Part shown: positions 25,290-34,100 of the stretch, one piece after another | How positions within the stretch are numbered: position 1 is the first letter of the stretch | Layout of the letters: each line of letters starts with the position of its first letter | Origin: an uncultured Oscillospiraceae bacterium | Lineage (GTDB): Bacteria > Bacillota > Clostridia > Oscillospirales > Acutalibacteraceae | Direction of reading: 5' to 3' | DNA length: 64,000 bases | Assembly: GCA_900539845.1 (NCBI GenBank) | Contig: UQDP01000012.1 | Coordinates: 1 to 64,000, forward strand | The notes under the pieces: generated by a model | What the model saw: only the letters and a program-made list of their open reading frames with translations | What the model was told of the DNA's origin: nothing | The model's database searches: none | Position numbers and translations under genes: made by a program

Positions 25290-27318
25290 AGTTTGCAACG
25301 GAGTTCCTGAACATATCGGATATTTTATGTGCAAGCGCTTTGTATTTCGGCAGATCAAGATTAAAGTCCTCGGAAAGAATCCCGTCGGCACATTCACGGC
25401 ATTTTTTGAGCGTTTCCATATCGCCGAGCATATCGGCAATCTTAAGCTGCGGCAGACCATGCTGTCTGTTTCCGAAAAAATCTCCCGGACCGCGAAGTTT
25501 CAGATCTTCATCGGCTATCTTGAATCCGTCACTGTATTTTTTCATAATGCCCAAGCGTTCTCGAGCAGTCTCGCTTTGGCTGTCTGAAATCAGTATGCAA
25601 TAGGATTTATGCTTGCCTCTGCCGACGCGCCCTCTGAGCTGATGCAGCTGTGAAAGCCCAAAACGCTCGGCGTTTTCTATAACCATAACCGTTGCTTTAG
25701 GTACATCAACGCCCACTTCAATAACCGTTGTGGAAACAAGCAGTTTAATGTCTCCGTCTGCAAATGCGCGCATCACGTTTTCTTTTTCGGCAGGTTTCAT
25801 TTTGCCGTGCAGAAGACCAATGTTTATGCCCCTGAAATCATTTTGTGAAAGCTCTTCGGCGTATTTTGTTGCTGAGACCATATTTTCGGTTTCCCCCTCC
25901 TTCACAAGAGGGCAGACGATATACGCCTGATTTCCGCCCGCAATCTCTTTTTTTATAAAATTATAAATTCGCTTGTGGTATCTTGAGTCCACCACATCGG
26001 TGCGCACAGTTTGCCTGCCGGGCGGAAGTTCATCCAAAACGGAAATATCCAGATCCCCGTAGATCATAAGCGCAAGTGTGCGCGGAATAGGCGTGGCGCT
26101 CATGACAAGCGTGTGCACACCGCTGCCCTTCATCGCCAGATTAGCCCTTTGGTTTACTCCGAAACGGTGCTGTTCGTCTGTAATAACAAGCCCTAAGTTT
26201 TTAAATTCAACATCGTTCTGTATCAGCGCATGCGTTCCTATTGCAAGGTCTGTTTCACCGTTTATAAGGCTCTCTTTTATCCGCTTTTTTTCAGTTTTTG
26301 AAGTGCTGCCTGTCAGAAGCTCTGTTTTGATTCCTTTTTCTGCAAGAAGCGGGCAGAGCGAGTCCATATGCTGAACCGCCAAGATCTCGGTGGGGGCCAT
26401 CATAGCGCACTGAAAGCCGTTCTTAACGGCATTGTATATGATTCCGGCGGCAACGGCTGTTTTTCCGCTGCCCACATCGCCTTGCAGCAGACGGTTCATA
26501 GGATATTCATTCGCCATGTCCGCGGTGCATTCCTTTATTGCCCTCAGCTGTGCCGAAGTGGGTTTGAATGACAGAAGAGACAGGAATTCCTGTGTGAAAT
26601 CATTTTTAATTCTTATATCCGTTTTGTTCTTTTTCTTGCTTTTAAGTTTGAGCAGCCCCAGCTGCAGTGCAAGCAGTTCTTCAAAAATAAGTCTGTCACG
26701 TGCTTTTTCAAGCTTTTCGGCATCATCGGGAAAATGTATTTGCCGCATTGCAAAATCAAGTGAAACAAGCCTGTATTTCAGCCTGATCTCTGCCGGCAGA
26801 GTTTCGCCGAACGGCTCAAGAGAATCCAGTGCCGTTTTAACGACTTTTGCTATCGCGCGCGAATTCAGTTTCCCGGTTGCGGGGTAAATAGGCTTGATGA
26901 TATCGCTGTTTTGTATCTTCTCTATCTCGGGCGAAGCCATGTTTGCAGCGGTCAGCGTTTTTTCTATTTTACCGAAAAGTATGTATTCTTCATACAGTTT
27001 GAGCGCTGACGCAAGATATTTATTGTTGAAGATTGTCACATGAATTATGGTTTCGCCGTCTGAAAAATCGCATTTAAAAAGTGTCATTCCCTTGCGCACA
27101 TAATGTGTTTTAACAGGGGATACAAGCGTTGCGGCAATGCAGACGGTATCACCGCTCTCACATTCGCGTACTTTCTTTTTATCTGAACGGTCCTCATAAT
27201 TTCTCGGAAAATATTCAATCAGATCCCGCACGCTGAAAATGCCGAGCTTATTGAAAAGCCCGGCTCTTTTTTCTCCTACACCTTTTATGAACTGAATACT
27301 GCTGTCAGGATTAAGCAT
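25288..27318 (-). CDS. recG: ATP-dependent DNA helicase RecG
   Basis: At 676 residues it has normal RecG length. An N-terminal wedge/OB domain (about 1-170) is followed by two helicase lobes with Walker A GDVGSGKTAVA, DEQH box, SATPIPRT, and motif VI QLRGRVGRG. RecG reverses stalled forks and processes branched DNA. Its start lies 1 base after the stop of the YloV-like gene, and the order Asp23-YloV-RecG is conserved in Firmicutes. Confidence 0.97.
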   Translation of the reverse strand: MLNPDSSIQFIKGVGEKRAGLFNKLGIFSVRDLIEYFPRNYEDRSDKKKVRECESGDTVCIAATLVSPVKTHYVRKGMTLFKCDFSDGETIIHVTIFNNKYLASALKLYEEYILFGKIEKTLTAANMASPEIEKIQNSDIIKPIYPATGKLNSRAIAKVVKTALDSLEPFGETLPAEIRLKYRLVSLDFAMRQIHFPDDAEKLEKARDRLIFEELLALQLGLLKLKSKKKNKTDIRIKNDFTQEFLSLLSFKPTSAQLRAIKECTADMANEYPMNRLLQGDVGSGKTAVAAGIIYNAVKNGFQCAMMAPTEILAVQHMDSLCPLLAEKGIKTELLTGSTSKTEKKRIKESLINGETDLAIGTHALIQNDVEFKNLGLVITDEQHRFGVNQRANLAMKGSGVHTLVMSATPIPRTLALMIYGDLDISVLDELPPGRQTVRTDVVDSRYHKRIYNFIKKEIAGGNQAYIVCPLVKEGETENMVSATKYAEELSQNDFRGINIGLLHGKMKPAEKENVMRAFADGDIKLLVSTTVIEVGVDVPKATVMVIENAERFGLSQLHQLRGRVGRGKHKSYCILISDSQSETARERLGIMKKYSDGFKIADEDLKLRGPGDFFGNRQHGLPQLKIADMLGDMETLKKCRECADGILSEDFNLDLPKYKALAHKISDMFRNSVAN

Positions 27319-27319
27319 T

Positions 27320-28978
27320 TTACTCCACTGAAATTATGAAATAATAGATCGGTTGTCCGCCGTCCACAACGCTGATTTCCACATCTTCTCCGAATTTGTT
27401 CTCAAGGCGCGATTTAAGCTCCTGCGCTTCTTCTTCGGACGAATCACTGCCGTATATCAGTGTTATGATACTGCTCTGATTTCTTTTAAATATTTTAACT
27501 GTGGATTTGTAAGCAATCTCAACCTTGTCCGTTCCCACAAATCTGATTTTTCCGTTGCACAGCCCCATGATCTCGCCCTGTTTAACAGGAACGCCTTCTA
27601 TCTCACTGTCTCTTGCGGCAAATGTTACCTGCGCAGTAGAAACATTTTCGGCTGCCTGCGTCATTGCCATCAGGTTCTCCTCAGCATCCGCCTCTTCATC
27701 AAACATCAGCATAGCGGATATCCCCTGGGGTATGGTTTTGGTCTGTAAAACGCGCACTTCTCTGTCTTTTGTAAGGCGTACGGCCTGCTCGGCCGCCATG
27801 ATTATGTTTTTATTGTTCGGAAGCACAAACACCGTCTTTGCAGGTGTTGCCATGATGGCATTAAGAATATCGTCGGTTGAGGGGTTCATAGTCTGACCGC
27901 CGCTTACAACAACATCTGCGCCTATATCTTTAAAAAGTTCTGTAAGACCGTTGCCTGCACAGACGGTCACAAACCCATATTTATTCGTTGGCTGAGCCAC
28001 AGTCAGCTCCTGTTCATTTTGTTCTTCGGGGGCTGCGCCTGCGTTTCGGTGCTGATAACGCATATTGTCTATTTTTATGTTGATAAGCTGGCCGTATTTA
28101 AGCGCTGCTTGAATAACATTTCCCGGTTCGTTCGAATGAACATGGACTTTAATGATATCATTGTCGTCCACAACAACTACGCAGTCGCCGATCGATTCAA
28201 GATATGCGCGCAGCTTCAGCGGATCTTTTTCCTTTGATTCGCCTGATTTTTCAATCAGGAATTCGGAGCAATAACCGAACTCTATCTCATCAGACGCATT
28301 GGCTACCGTACTTTTTTCAGCTTTTGCGCCGTCGGTGTTTTCTTCGCCCTCCAGCGGCTGAATAATCACATTGTTAGCAAAAACGCTGTGGAAGCCTTCA
28401 AAAATCAGCACAAGCCCCTGACCGCCGGCATCCACAACGCCCGCCTGCTTTAAAACCGGCAGCTGTTCCGGCGTTTTCGCCAAAGCGTCTTTGGCAGCCA
28501 TCATAGCGGCAAACGCCACTTCCATCGGATCGTTTACGGACTGTGCCATCTCTGTGGCTGCTTCTGAAGCTTTTCTGACTACTGTAAGTATCGTGCCTTC
28601 GGTCGGTTTCATTACTGCCTTGTAGGCGGCCTTAACGCCTAAGTCAAACGCATTGGCAACCTCTTCGCCGTTCGCTTCGTCAAGACCTTTAAATCCTTTG
28701 GAAAAGCCCCTGAATATAAGGGAAAGGATAACGCCGCTGTTTCCGCGTGCGCCTCTCAGAAGTGCGGATGCGCATTTTGACGCGGCTTCGCCGACAGTGC
28801 AGGTGTCCGGCAGAACGGCAACCTCTTTTGCCGCTGCGCCGATGGTCATGCTCATATTTGTGCCCGTATCGCCGTCCGGCACAGGGAACACATTGAGTGC
28901 GTCCACTGCGCTGCGATTGTTTGCAATATGATTGGAGGCGGAGATTACTCCGTCGCGAAACATTTTTCCTGTAAGCAT
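27320..28978 (-). CDS. DAK2/YloV (FakA-like) protein
   Basis: The 552-residue protein has an N-terminal DhaL/DAK2 ATP-binding domain with FPVPDGDTGTNMSMT (about 31-45) and RGARGNSGVI (about 95-104), a central domain, and a C-terminal DegV/FakB-like dimer domain. The best-studied relative, Staphylococcus FakA, phosphorylates fatty acids bound to FakB. YloV-type proteins in the asp23-recG cluster are usually annotated the same way. No FakB is encoded nearby. Cotranscribed with the Asp23-family gene. Confidence 0.9.
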   Translation of the reverse strand: MLTGKMFRDGVISASNHIANNRSAVDALNVFPVPDGDTGTNMSMTIGAAAKEVAVLPDTCTVGEAASKCASALLRGARGNSGVILSLIFRGFSKGFKGLDEANGEEVANAFDLGVKAAYKAVMKPTEGTILTVVRKASEAATEMAQSVNDPMEVAFAAMMAAKDALAKTPEQLPVLKQAGVVDAGGQGLVLIFEGFHSVFANNVIIQPLEGEENTDGAKAEKSTVANASDEIEFGYCSEFLIEKSGESKEKDPLKLRAYLESIGDCVVVVDDNDIIKVHVHSNEPGNVIQAALKYGQLINIKIDNMRYQHRNAGAAPEEQNEQELTVAQPTNKYGFVTVCAGNGLTELFKDIGADVVVSGGQTMNPSTDDILNAIMATPAKTVFVLPNNKNIIMAAEQAVRLTKDREVRVLQTKTIPQGISAMLMFDEEADAEENLMAMTQAAENVSTAQVTFAARDSEIEGVPVKQGEIMGLCNGKIRFVGTDKVEIAYKSTVKIFKRNQSSIITLIYGSDSSEEEAQELKSRLENKFGEDVEISVVDGGQPIYYFIISVE

Positions 28979-28994
28979 TTGGGTATAATCTCCT

Positions 28995-29348
28995 TTAGTT
29001 AATGGCGTCTACATAAACGTTGATTTTTGAAACCTTCAGATCGGTAACCGTTTCAACGGTATACCGCACTTTGTTGGTTATGCTGTTTGCGATGGCGTTT
29101 ATGTTAACACCATAGGAGACCGCAATATGAAGATCTATCACAAGACTTCCGTTTACGCTTTTTACGCTTACGCCGCGGTTGTAGTTATCTTTGTCTGCCT
29201 TGTTGGTAATGATTGCCTTAAGGCTTTGTATGGGGCTTGATACCATCCCGGTAACTCCGAAGCAGGATTGCGCCACCTGACCTACCAGCTTTTCAAAATA
29301 ATTGTTCGTGATTTCTATATATCCGTTTGGATTTTCATATTTTATCAT
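28995..29348 (-). CDS. Asp23/Gls24 family envelope-stress protein (YloU-like)
   Basis: The 117-residue protein matches the DUF322/Asp23 family: GYIEITNNYFEKLVGQVA near the start, then the pattern VIDLHIAVSYGVNINAIANS. The start is ATG 29348, seven bases after GGAGGT. A reading frame extending further upstream crosses the promoter and is not used. It is first in the operon with yloV and recG. Confidence 0.9.
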   Translation of the reverse strand: MIKYENPNGYIEITNNYFEKLVGQVAQSCFGVTGMVSSPIQSLKAIITNKADKDNYNRGVSVKSVNGSLVIDLHIAVSYGVNINAIANSITNKVRYTVETVTDLKVSKINVYVDAIN

Positions 29349-29397
29349 AACAAACCTCCGTTTGTTTATTGGTATCATCGTGTGATCCGCAGTATTG

Positions 29398-29426
29398 ATT
29401 ATAATATATTCTGCATCATATATCAA
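29398..29426 (-). promoter_or_regulatory. Sigma-A promoter for asp23-yloV-recG
   Basis: On the minus strand TTGATA (29421-29426) and TATAAT (29398-29403) are 17 bases apart, about 50 bases ahead of the start codon at 29348. Confidence 0.75.
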
Positions 29427-29515
29427 GTACGGCGGATATGCTTAAAAATATTTGGATTCCGTCTTTTCCTCATTTTTTTCGCGTTATCTTTTTATTATTG
29501 CGAAAAAGCGCTTTC

Positions 29516-31015
29516 TTATTCAGCTTCAAAATACCAGTCCTCTATATTGGCAAAGCAATCATAATAGCTCCCCTGAACATCACCGTTCATGGTTTTTGTA
29601 AAACAGATCATTCCTTTTCTGTAAACCAGAGGAATATACGGCATTTCATCGGCAAACGCAAGCAGGAATGTGCCAAGCTGCACTTCTGCATTCATATATT
29701 GTGCATATGCCTGTGAGGAGGTGCTGTTTCCCGTATCTATTCCGTAGTGCGTCGTTCCGTCATCGCTGAAAAATGAGCGCAGGCTCATATCGGGAGATAT
29801 CTTGATTTCACCTATATACAGATTAAAGCTTTCGCTTTGCACAAGCTGCAGGTATCTTGCGTTGTCGGATTCCTGGGTGATTGAAACACTGAAACCCGCT
29901 TCTTCAAGCTGCTGCTCGATCAGCTTCGCACAGGAGAGCCTTTCGCTGTTGGAGGAGTTTACAAGAATGGAAAGCGATCTGTCGGATACGCCGCTGTTGT
30001 TAAGAAGCTGCATGGCGGCTTGCGCATCCCCGGAAGAAGAAAACAGCTCCGTTTGCGAAAGCTCAAACTGCGGGTTAAAAACGCCGGTGGCAGGCTGTGA
30101 AAATCCGCCGTAGGCGCTTCTGGCAAGTGTCTCACGGTCTATTGCCAGCGAGATTGCTTTTCTCACATCGGCGTTCGTTGTGATGCCGCTCTTGTTGTTT
30201 ATGCCAAGATAAACAAGATTATTCATGTTTATCAGTCTTTTATTTGCCGTTATCTTCGTTGAAGTGCTGCTGCTCAGATCTCTGAAAGCAAAGCTTATAT
30301 TGCCTATATTGACCGCGTTATCTATCGAATCCCCGGAAGCTATATTTTCAAGATGGATAACGATTATGTGCGGCTTGAAGCCGTTTGCAGTATTTGCCTT
30401 CAATACGGTCTCTCCGTTTTCATCGTCGTAATAATAGCGTCCGCTTCCGATCGGATAGTCGCCTGCATCCTCAGAACTTACAATGGGAAATACCAGCAGA
30501 TTGTGAGCGTACGGATCAGGTTCATTCAGTGAGAAAACGATCTCTGTCTGCGACTTGGCGCGGCAGGAATCTATTTCCGTAAGCGATGAACCCCAGTATG
30601 CCGAATCTTTGGCGGCGTCAAAGGAGCTGACGATGTCATCAGCTGTAAGCGGACTGCCGTCCGTAAAAGCCAGCCCTGCCGTGATCCCCACCTGCAGAGT
30701 GGTTGAATCGGTATATTCATAGCTTGACGCTATGTTCAGGCTTGCCTTGTAATTGTCGTCAAGGTCAAAAAGACTTTCAAACACAAGCTGCGAAAGCACC
30801 TGATTGTTCAGTGTCTGTGCCTCAAAGGGATTTAAGCTGTCGGACTGTGTGTAACTCAGTTTGAATGTGGAGGTGTCTTCCGGGATAACCGTTTCAGATT
30901 CTATTACCGCGGGGTTTGTTGTGGTCTCGTCATTGTTTTCCATGCCGGAGCAGGCGGTAAGAGAGAGTGCAACCAAAATTGCCGCAAGAATAAGCGCTGT
31001 AATCCTTTTCGCCAT
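29516..31015 (-). CDS. Family 5 (peptide/nickel type) ABC substrate-binding lipoprotein
   Basis: This 499-residue protein has a lipoprotein signal (about 1-22, lipobox LTAC with Cys 22) and a SBP_bac_5 fold, with the family features FTDGSPLTADDIVSSFD and VRKAISLAIDRE. It should be anchored outside the cell and bind oligopeptides or similar ligands. No permease or ATPase genes are nearby, so it is an orphan binding protein. It starts 2 bases after the ymdB stop and is probably cotranscribed with it. Confidence 0.9.
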   Translation of the reverse strand: MAKRITALILAAILVALSLTACSGMENNDETTTNPAVIESETVIPEDTSTFKLSYTQSDSLNPFEAQTLNNQVLSQLVFESLFDLDDNYKASLNIASSYEYTDSTTLQVGITAGLAFTDGSPLTADDIVSSFDAAKDSAYWGSSLTEIDSCRAKSQTEIVFSLNEPDPYAHNLLVFPIVSSEDAGDYPIGSGRYYYDDENGETVLKANTANGFKPHIIVIHLENIASGDSIDNAVNIGNISFAFRDLSSSTSTKITANKRLINMNNLVYLGINNKSGITTNADVRKAISLAIDRETLARSAYGGFSQPATGVFNPQFELSQTELFSSSGDAQAAMQLLNNSGVSDRSLSILVNSSNSERLSCAKLIEQQLEEAGFSVSITQESDNARYLQLVQSESFNLYIGEIKISPDMSLRSFFSDDGTTHYGIDTGNSTSSQAYAQYMNAEVQLGTFLLAFADEMPYIPLVYRKGMICFTKTMNGDVQGSYYDCFANIEDWYFEAE

Positions 31016-31017
31016 TT

Positions 31018-31791
31018 TTACCTCCTGAATCCTTCTGTGTAAACGGTCTTTCCTGTTTTGTCGTTTGTTTCAAAAAAACATCCTTCGCAGGTGCATTCCA
31101 CATCTTCATTTTTGAACCTGACCGGCAGACCTGTGCGCATTTTTTGTATTGCGCATTCGGGCGCAACTCCCAAAACAGACTGAAACGGCCCGGTCATGCC
31201 GAGATCGGTAATATATCCCGTACCTTTGGGCAGTATCTGATTGTCGGAAGTCTGAACATGCGTGTGCGTTCCGAAAAGCGCGGATATTCTGCCGTCCAGA
31301 TAAAAGCCCATAGCTCGTTTTTCACTTGATGCTTCCGCATGAAAATCTATTATAATGATCTTAGCTCCGCTGCTTTTTGCCGCTTCTATCATTTCGTCCG
31401 CCGCATCAAACGGATTTTTAATAGGGTCAAGGTATACCGTTCCCTGCAGATTGATAACGGCCGCCTTAATATAGCCCCTGTCAATGATTGTCATTCCTTT
31501 TCCCGGAGCGGAAGAATGGTAGTTTGCGGGGCGTATTATATATTCTCTTTCGTCTAAAAAATTGTATATTTCAGGGCGCTTCAGGCTGTGATTTCCGAGT
31601 GTTATAACATCTGCGCCCGCATCAAAGACTGCCTGCGCGGATTTGGGCGTGACTCCGTTGCCGACCGCTGAATTTTCCGCGTTCACGATCGTCAGATCCG
31701 CTTTGTAGTTTCGCTTCAGTCCGGGCAAAACTGCACGCAAATAATCGCAGCCCTGGCTGGAAACAACATCACCAATAGTAAGTATTTTCAA
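31018..31791 (-). CDS. ymdB: YmdB-type metallophosphoesterase (2',3'-cyclic nucleotide phosphodiesterase)
   Basis: The 257-residue protein fits the TIGR00282 family. Metal ligands are seen in GDVVSSQG, NAENSA, LGNHSLK, DFHAEA and GTHTHVQTSD. In Bacillus YmdB is a cyclic-nucleotide phosphodiesterase affecting biofilm formation and is encoded next to rny; here the two are 21 kb apart. I chose TTG at 31791, giving MKILTIGDVV, because that is where the family begins; an ATG-started longer frame has extra residues overlapping the promoter. Confidence 0.92.
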   Translation of the reverse strand: MKILTIGDVVSSQGCDYLRAVLPGLKRNYKADLTIVNAENSAVGNGVTPKSAQAVFDAGADVITLGNHSLKRPEIYNFLDEREYIIRPANYHSSAPGKGMTIIDRGYIKAAVINLQGTVYLDPIKNPFDAADEMIEAAKSSGAKIIIIDFHAEASSEKRAMGFYLDGRISALFGTHTHVQTSDNQILPKGTGYITDLGMTGPFQSVLGVAPECAIQKMRTGLPVRFKNEDVECTCEGCFFETNDKTGKTVYTEGFRR

Positions 31792-31824
31792 ATTTACACC
31801 GATTCTATATAATAATTTTCTATT

Positions 31825-31853
31825 ATTATACAATATAGCCGCTTTAAAAACAA
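31825..31853 (-). promoter_or_regulatory. Putative sigma-A promoter of ymdB and the binding-protein gene
   Basis: On the minus strand TTGTTT (31848-31853) and TATAAT (31825-31830) are 17 bases apart, about 35 bases before the TTG start. Confidence 0.65.
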
Positions 31854-31901
31854 CAATCAGAAAAATGTTTATTTTTATTTTACAGTAAATTAAAATAATC
31901 C

Positions 31902-31929
31902 TTGACAAATCATTTATTTAAGGTATAAT
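31902..31929 (+). promoter_or_regulatory. Sigma-A promoter of tRNA-Gln
   Basis: Consensus TTGACA (31902-31907) and TATAAT (31924-31929) are 16 bases apart, 34 bases before the tRNA. Confidence 0.85.
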
Positions 31930-31962
31930 AGATAACGCATTGATTGATTGAAAATCAAATAT

Positions 31963-32036
31963 AGAGGTATAGTGTAACGGTAACACACCGGACTCTGACT
32001 CCGTTATTTAAGGTTCGAATCCTTATACCTCTGCCA
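31963..32036 (+). tRNA. tRNA-Gln (anticodon CTG)
   Basis: The 74-base gene folds as a cloverleaf. The acceptor arms are AGAGGTA (31963-31969) and TACCTCT (32026-32032), with discriminator G and an encoded CCA end (32034-32036). The anticodon loop is CTCTGAC, giving anticodon CTG, which reads CAG. The T-loop GGTTCGAATCC is canonical. It has its own strong promoter and terminator. Confidence 0.95.
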
Positions 32037-32043
32037 AAAGAAA

Positions 32044-32070
32044 AAGAACACTCGCGCAGTGTTCTTTTTT
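32044..32070 (+). terminator. Rho-independent terminator of tRNA-Gln
   Basis: AAGAACACT (32044-32052) and AGTGTTCTT (32058-32066) pair around CGCGC and are followed by a T-run. Confidence 0.9.
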
Positions 32071-32084
32071 CTTTTTGTAAATTA

Positions 32085-32183
32085 GATAAGAATTTCTTTG
32101 ATGCAACAAAATATGCAGGAGAAGGGAATATCGGGCATATAATGATGCATGTTGCAATGCATAAGCAAGAATTATTAAAATAA
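32085..32183 (+). pseudogene. 3' remnant of an unidentified gene
   Basis: A frame with plausible codon use but no start codon reads KLDKNFFDATKYAGEGNIG followed by HIMMHVAMHKQELLK and ends at TAA 32181-32183. A rightward terminator stands 38 bases downstream, as if a rightward gene once ended here. The 5' part is missing; the tRNA-Gln terminator is directly upstream. I do not recognise the family. Confidence 0.35.
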
Positions 32184-32220
32184 GTTTTAAACGATCATTC
32201 ATTCGCTTTAATCCATTTTT

Positions 32221-32265
32221 GAGGCGGGGACTGCAAAATACGCAGGGTGTCCCACCTCATTTTTG
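32221..32265 (+). terminator. Rightward terminator-like hairpin
   Basis: GAGGCGGGGAC-TGC pairs imperfectly with GCAGGGTGTCCC-ACCTC, followed by ATTTTTG. A matching A-run on the left means it could also serve the minus strand for mutY, although weakly. Confidence 0.6.
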
Positions 32266-32275
32266 ATTCTGTTTA

Positions 32276-33346
32276 TTAACTGTTTTCTGCTATATCGTTC
32301 TCGCTGCTCAAATCAAAAAACATACGGAATGCAGTCGGCAGTGCATAGTTCGTTTGAATCTCTTGTGTGGTTGCCCAGACAAAATCAGACGATGTTTTTG
32401 TGCATAGAATATGATAGCAGGTCATTTGCCATTTTATATGTGTAAAGATGTGAACGCGATGCAGCTGTTCCAATACTTCCACGGGCTGCACACCGAAAGC
32501 TTCAGCGGCATGCAATGCCTGATCAACATCCAGCTTGCCGAGCGTATTGGGCAGCTGCCATAAGCCGACCAGCAGACCGCTTTCAGTGCGTTTCGTCAGG
32601 GCATAGCTATCTCCGCATTGCAGTAAAAAAACGGTGCGATCTTCCAAACGTTTACCTTTTTTCGGCTGTTTGACCGGATAGTGCTGCACCGTGCCGTTGG
32701 CACACGCGCGGCAGAAGCCTTTTGCCGGACAAGCATTACATTTCGGCGATTTGGGTGTGCAAACTGTTGCGCCCAGTTCCATTAACGCTTGCGTAAACTG
32801 CCCGCAATGCTTTTTCGGATATACTTTTTCAAGTTGTGCGGCGATTTCGGTTTTGGTTTGCACATGATCAATCGGCGCATCGTTTTCCGTCATGCGTGTG
32901 ATAATGCGCAGTACATTACCGTCTACGGCGGCGTACGGCAGATTGAAACAGATGGAAGCAACGGCGCCTGCGGTATATGGTCCGATGCCGGGCAGAGCGC
33001 GGATCTCTTCGTATCGGTTCGGAAAGCGTCCGCCATATTGTGCTTCGATCACGCGCGCAGCTTTTTGCAGATTGCGTGCACGGTTATAATAGCCGAGCCC
33101 TTCCCACAGTTTGAACAGTTGGCTTTCCGGCGCTTCGGCCAGGGCTTGGATGCCGGGGAGCTGTTCTAAAAAGCGAAGATAGTATGCTCGTACCGCTTCT
33201 ACACGCGTTTGTTGCAACATAATCTCCGAGAGCCATACGTGATAAGGCTCAGTGTCTTGCCGCCAAGGAAGTTCGCGGGCATTTTCTTCGTACCAGGGCA
33301 ACAGCGTATCCGGCAGTTGTCTGTAAATTGAATCGGTTGTTTTCAA
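32276..33346 (-). CDS. mutY: A/G-specific adenine glycosylase MutY
   Basis: The protein of 356 residues has the HhH-GPD glycosylase domain with catalytic Glu in SEIMLQQT, the hairpin LPGIGPYTAGAV and catalytic Asp in AAVDGNV. The 4Fe-4S ligands are seen as CTPKSPKCNACPAKGFC (CX6CX2CX5C). The C-terminal NUDIX-like 8-oxoG recognition domain contains GLLVGLWQLPNT. It removes adenine opposite 8-oxoguanine. I chose the TTG at 33346: AAAGGAGA sits just ahead. An upstream ATG at 33466 would add 40 residues that look non-coding. Arg codons are nearly all CGN and Gln mostly CAA, unlike the neighbours, suggesting acquisition from elsewhere. Confidence 0.93.
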   Translation of the reverse strand: MKTTDSIYRQLPDTLLPWYEENARELPWRQDTEPYHVWLSEIMLQQTRVEAVRAYYLRFLEQLPGIQALAEAPESQLFKLWEGLGYYNRARNLQKAARVIEAQYGGRFPNRYEEIRALPGIGPYTAGAVASICFNLPYAAVDGNVLRIITRMTENDAPIDHVQTKTEIAAQLEKVYPKKHCGQFTQALMELGATVCTPKSPKCNACPAKGFCRACANGTVQHYPVKQPKKGKRLEDRTVFLLQCGDSYALTKRTESGLLVGLWQLPNTLGKLDVDQALHAAEAFGVQPVEVLEQLHRVHIFTHIKWQMTCYHILCTKTSSDFVWATTQEIQTNYALPTAFRMFFDLSSENDIAENS

Positions 33347-33466
33347 AGCTTTCTCCTTTATGCTTGAATGATATATATGGAATAAATATGCACATTTTGC
33401 GGCAGGAGTTTTCACATATATTCCAATGTATGTAGTGCGATTCGGTATCTGATTTCGTTTTTTCAA

Positions 33467-34043
33467 ACCTAATCTTTTTTGTTCAGTCTAGCTCTGATAT
33501 TATTTTTTTAAAACCGATAAATCATCTATATCAAATGCAAAAATCCTTAAAGCCAAGATGCTTTGTATAGTCATAATAATCCATTTCGATTTGTTTTGCT
33601 TCAAAATCATTATACCTGCAAAACCCTAATTTTTTCTATAATTATATAATAAGTTGTTTGATATATCAAATATATCATAAATAATGATCGTAAGAAACGA
33701 TAGGATAAAGAGAGTTTTCCTGCTGAAAAATCCTGCAATGCATTACTGCACTTGAATATGCAGAAAAGACAGAACGGTTGTTTTCTTGAGGTAAAGGATG
33801 CGCAGCTGCTGAGTGAGATAAGTATTTTGGGGATCAGGGGAATCGCAGAAACATATTTGTTTTTTCTGCAGAGCAGAATTGTAGTTATCCCTGACGAGTG
33901 CAAGTGCATTGTATTGTCCGAGACGAATCTTCAGCAAAAATTTAAGATTCGCTTTGGCGACATGCTGATACGATCGATTCCGAAAAAACAGCGTTTTTGA
34001 AGCATGGGGTGGTGGCTGCTATTTTTAAGTGCCACATTACAAT
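33467..34043. other. Gene-poor AT-rich spacer with possible coding remnants
   Basis: This 577-base stretch has no convincing gene. On the minus strand near 33610-33520 a startless frame of about 30 codons ends IEMDYYDYTKHLGFKDFCI. On the plus strand 33752-34000 is an 82-codon frame beginning MNMQKRQNG with no ribosome site. A second frame over its beginning also reads naturally (ALEYAEKTERLFS). These look like decayed fragments, not active genes. I see no insertion-sequence ends or clear direct repeats. Confidence 0.4.
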
Positions 34044-34083
34044 ATAAAACCACCGCGCGCATTTCAGCTAGCGGTGGTTTTAT
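34044..34083 (-). terminator. Terminator of the leftward fucose operon
   Basis: ATAAAACCACCGC (34044-34056) and GCGGTGGTTTTAT (34071-34083) form a 13-bp stem. On the minus strand it is followed by TATTG. It sits 18 bases past the fucU stop. Confidence 0.8.
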
Positions 34084-34100
34084 TACTTTCAAAACAGGAT

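Noticed and set aside
32276..33466. Longer MutY starting at ATG 33466
   Set aside because: The extra 40 residues do not resemble MutY, and a near-ideal ribosome site precedes TTG 33346.
33605..33622. Possible att-site copy of the tRNA-Gln 3' end (TTATACCT shared)
   Set aside because: Only eight bases match the tRNA end before the sequences diverge, which chance explains.
33752..34000. 82-codon plus-strand frame in the mutY-fucU gap
   Set aside because: No ribosome site or promoter, no recognisable family, and another frame over its start reads equally well. Kept only as a remnant in the spacer description.
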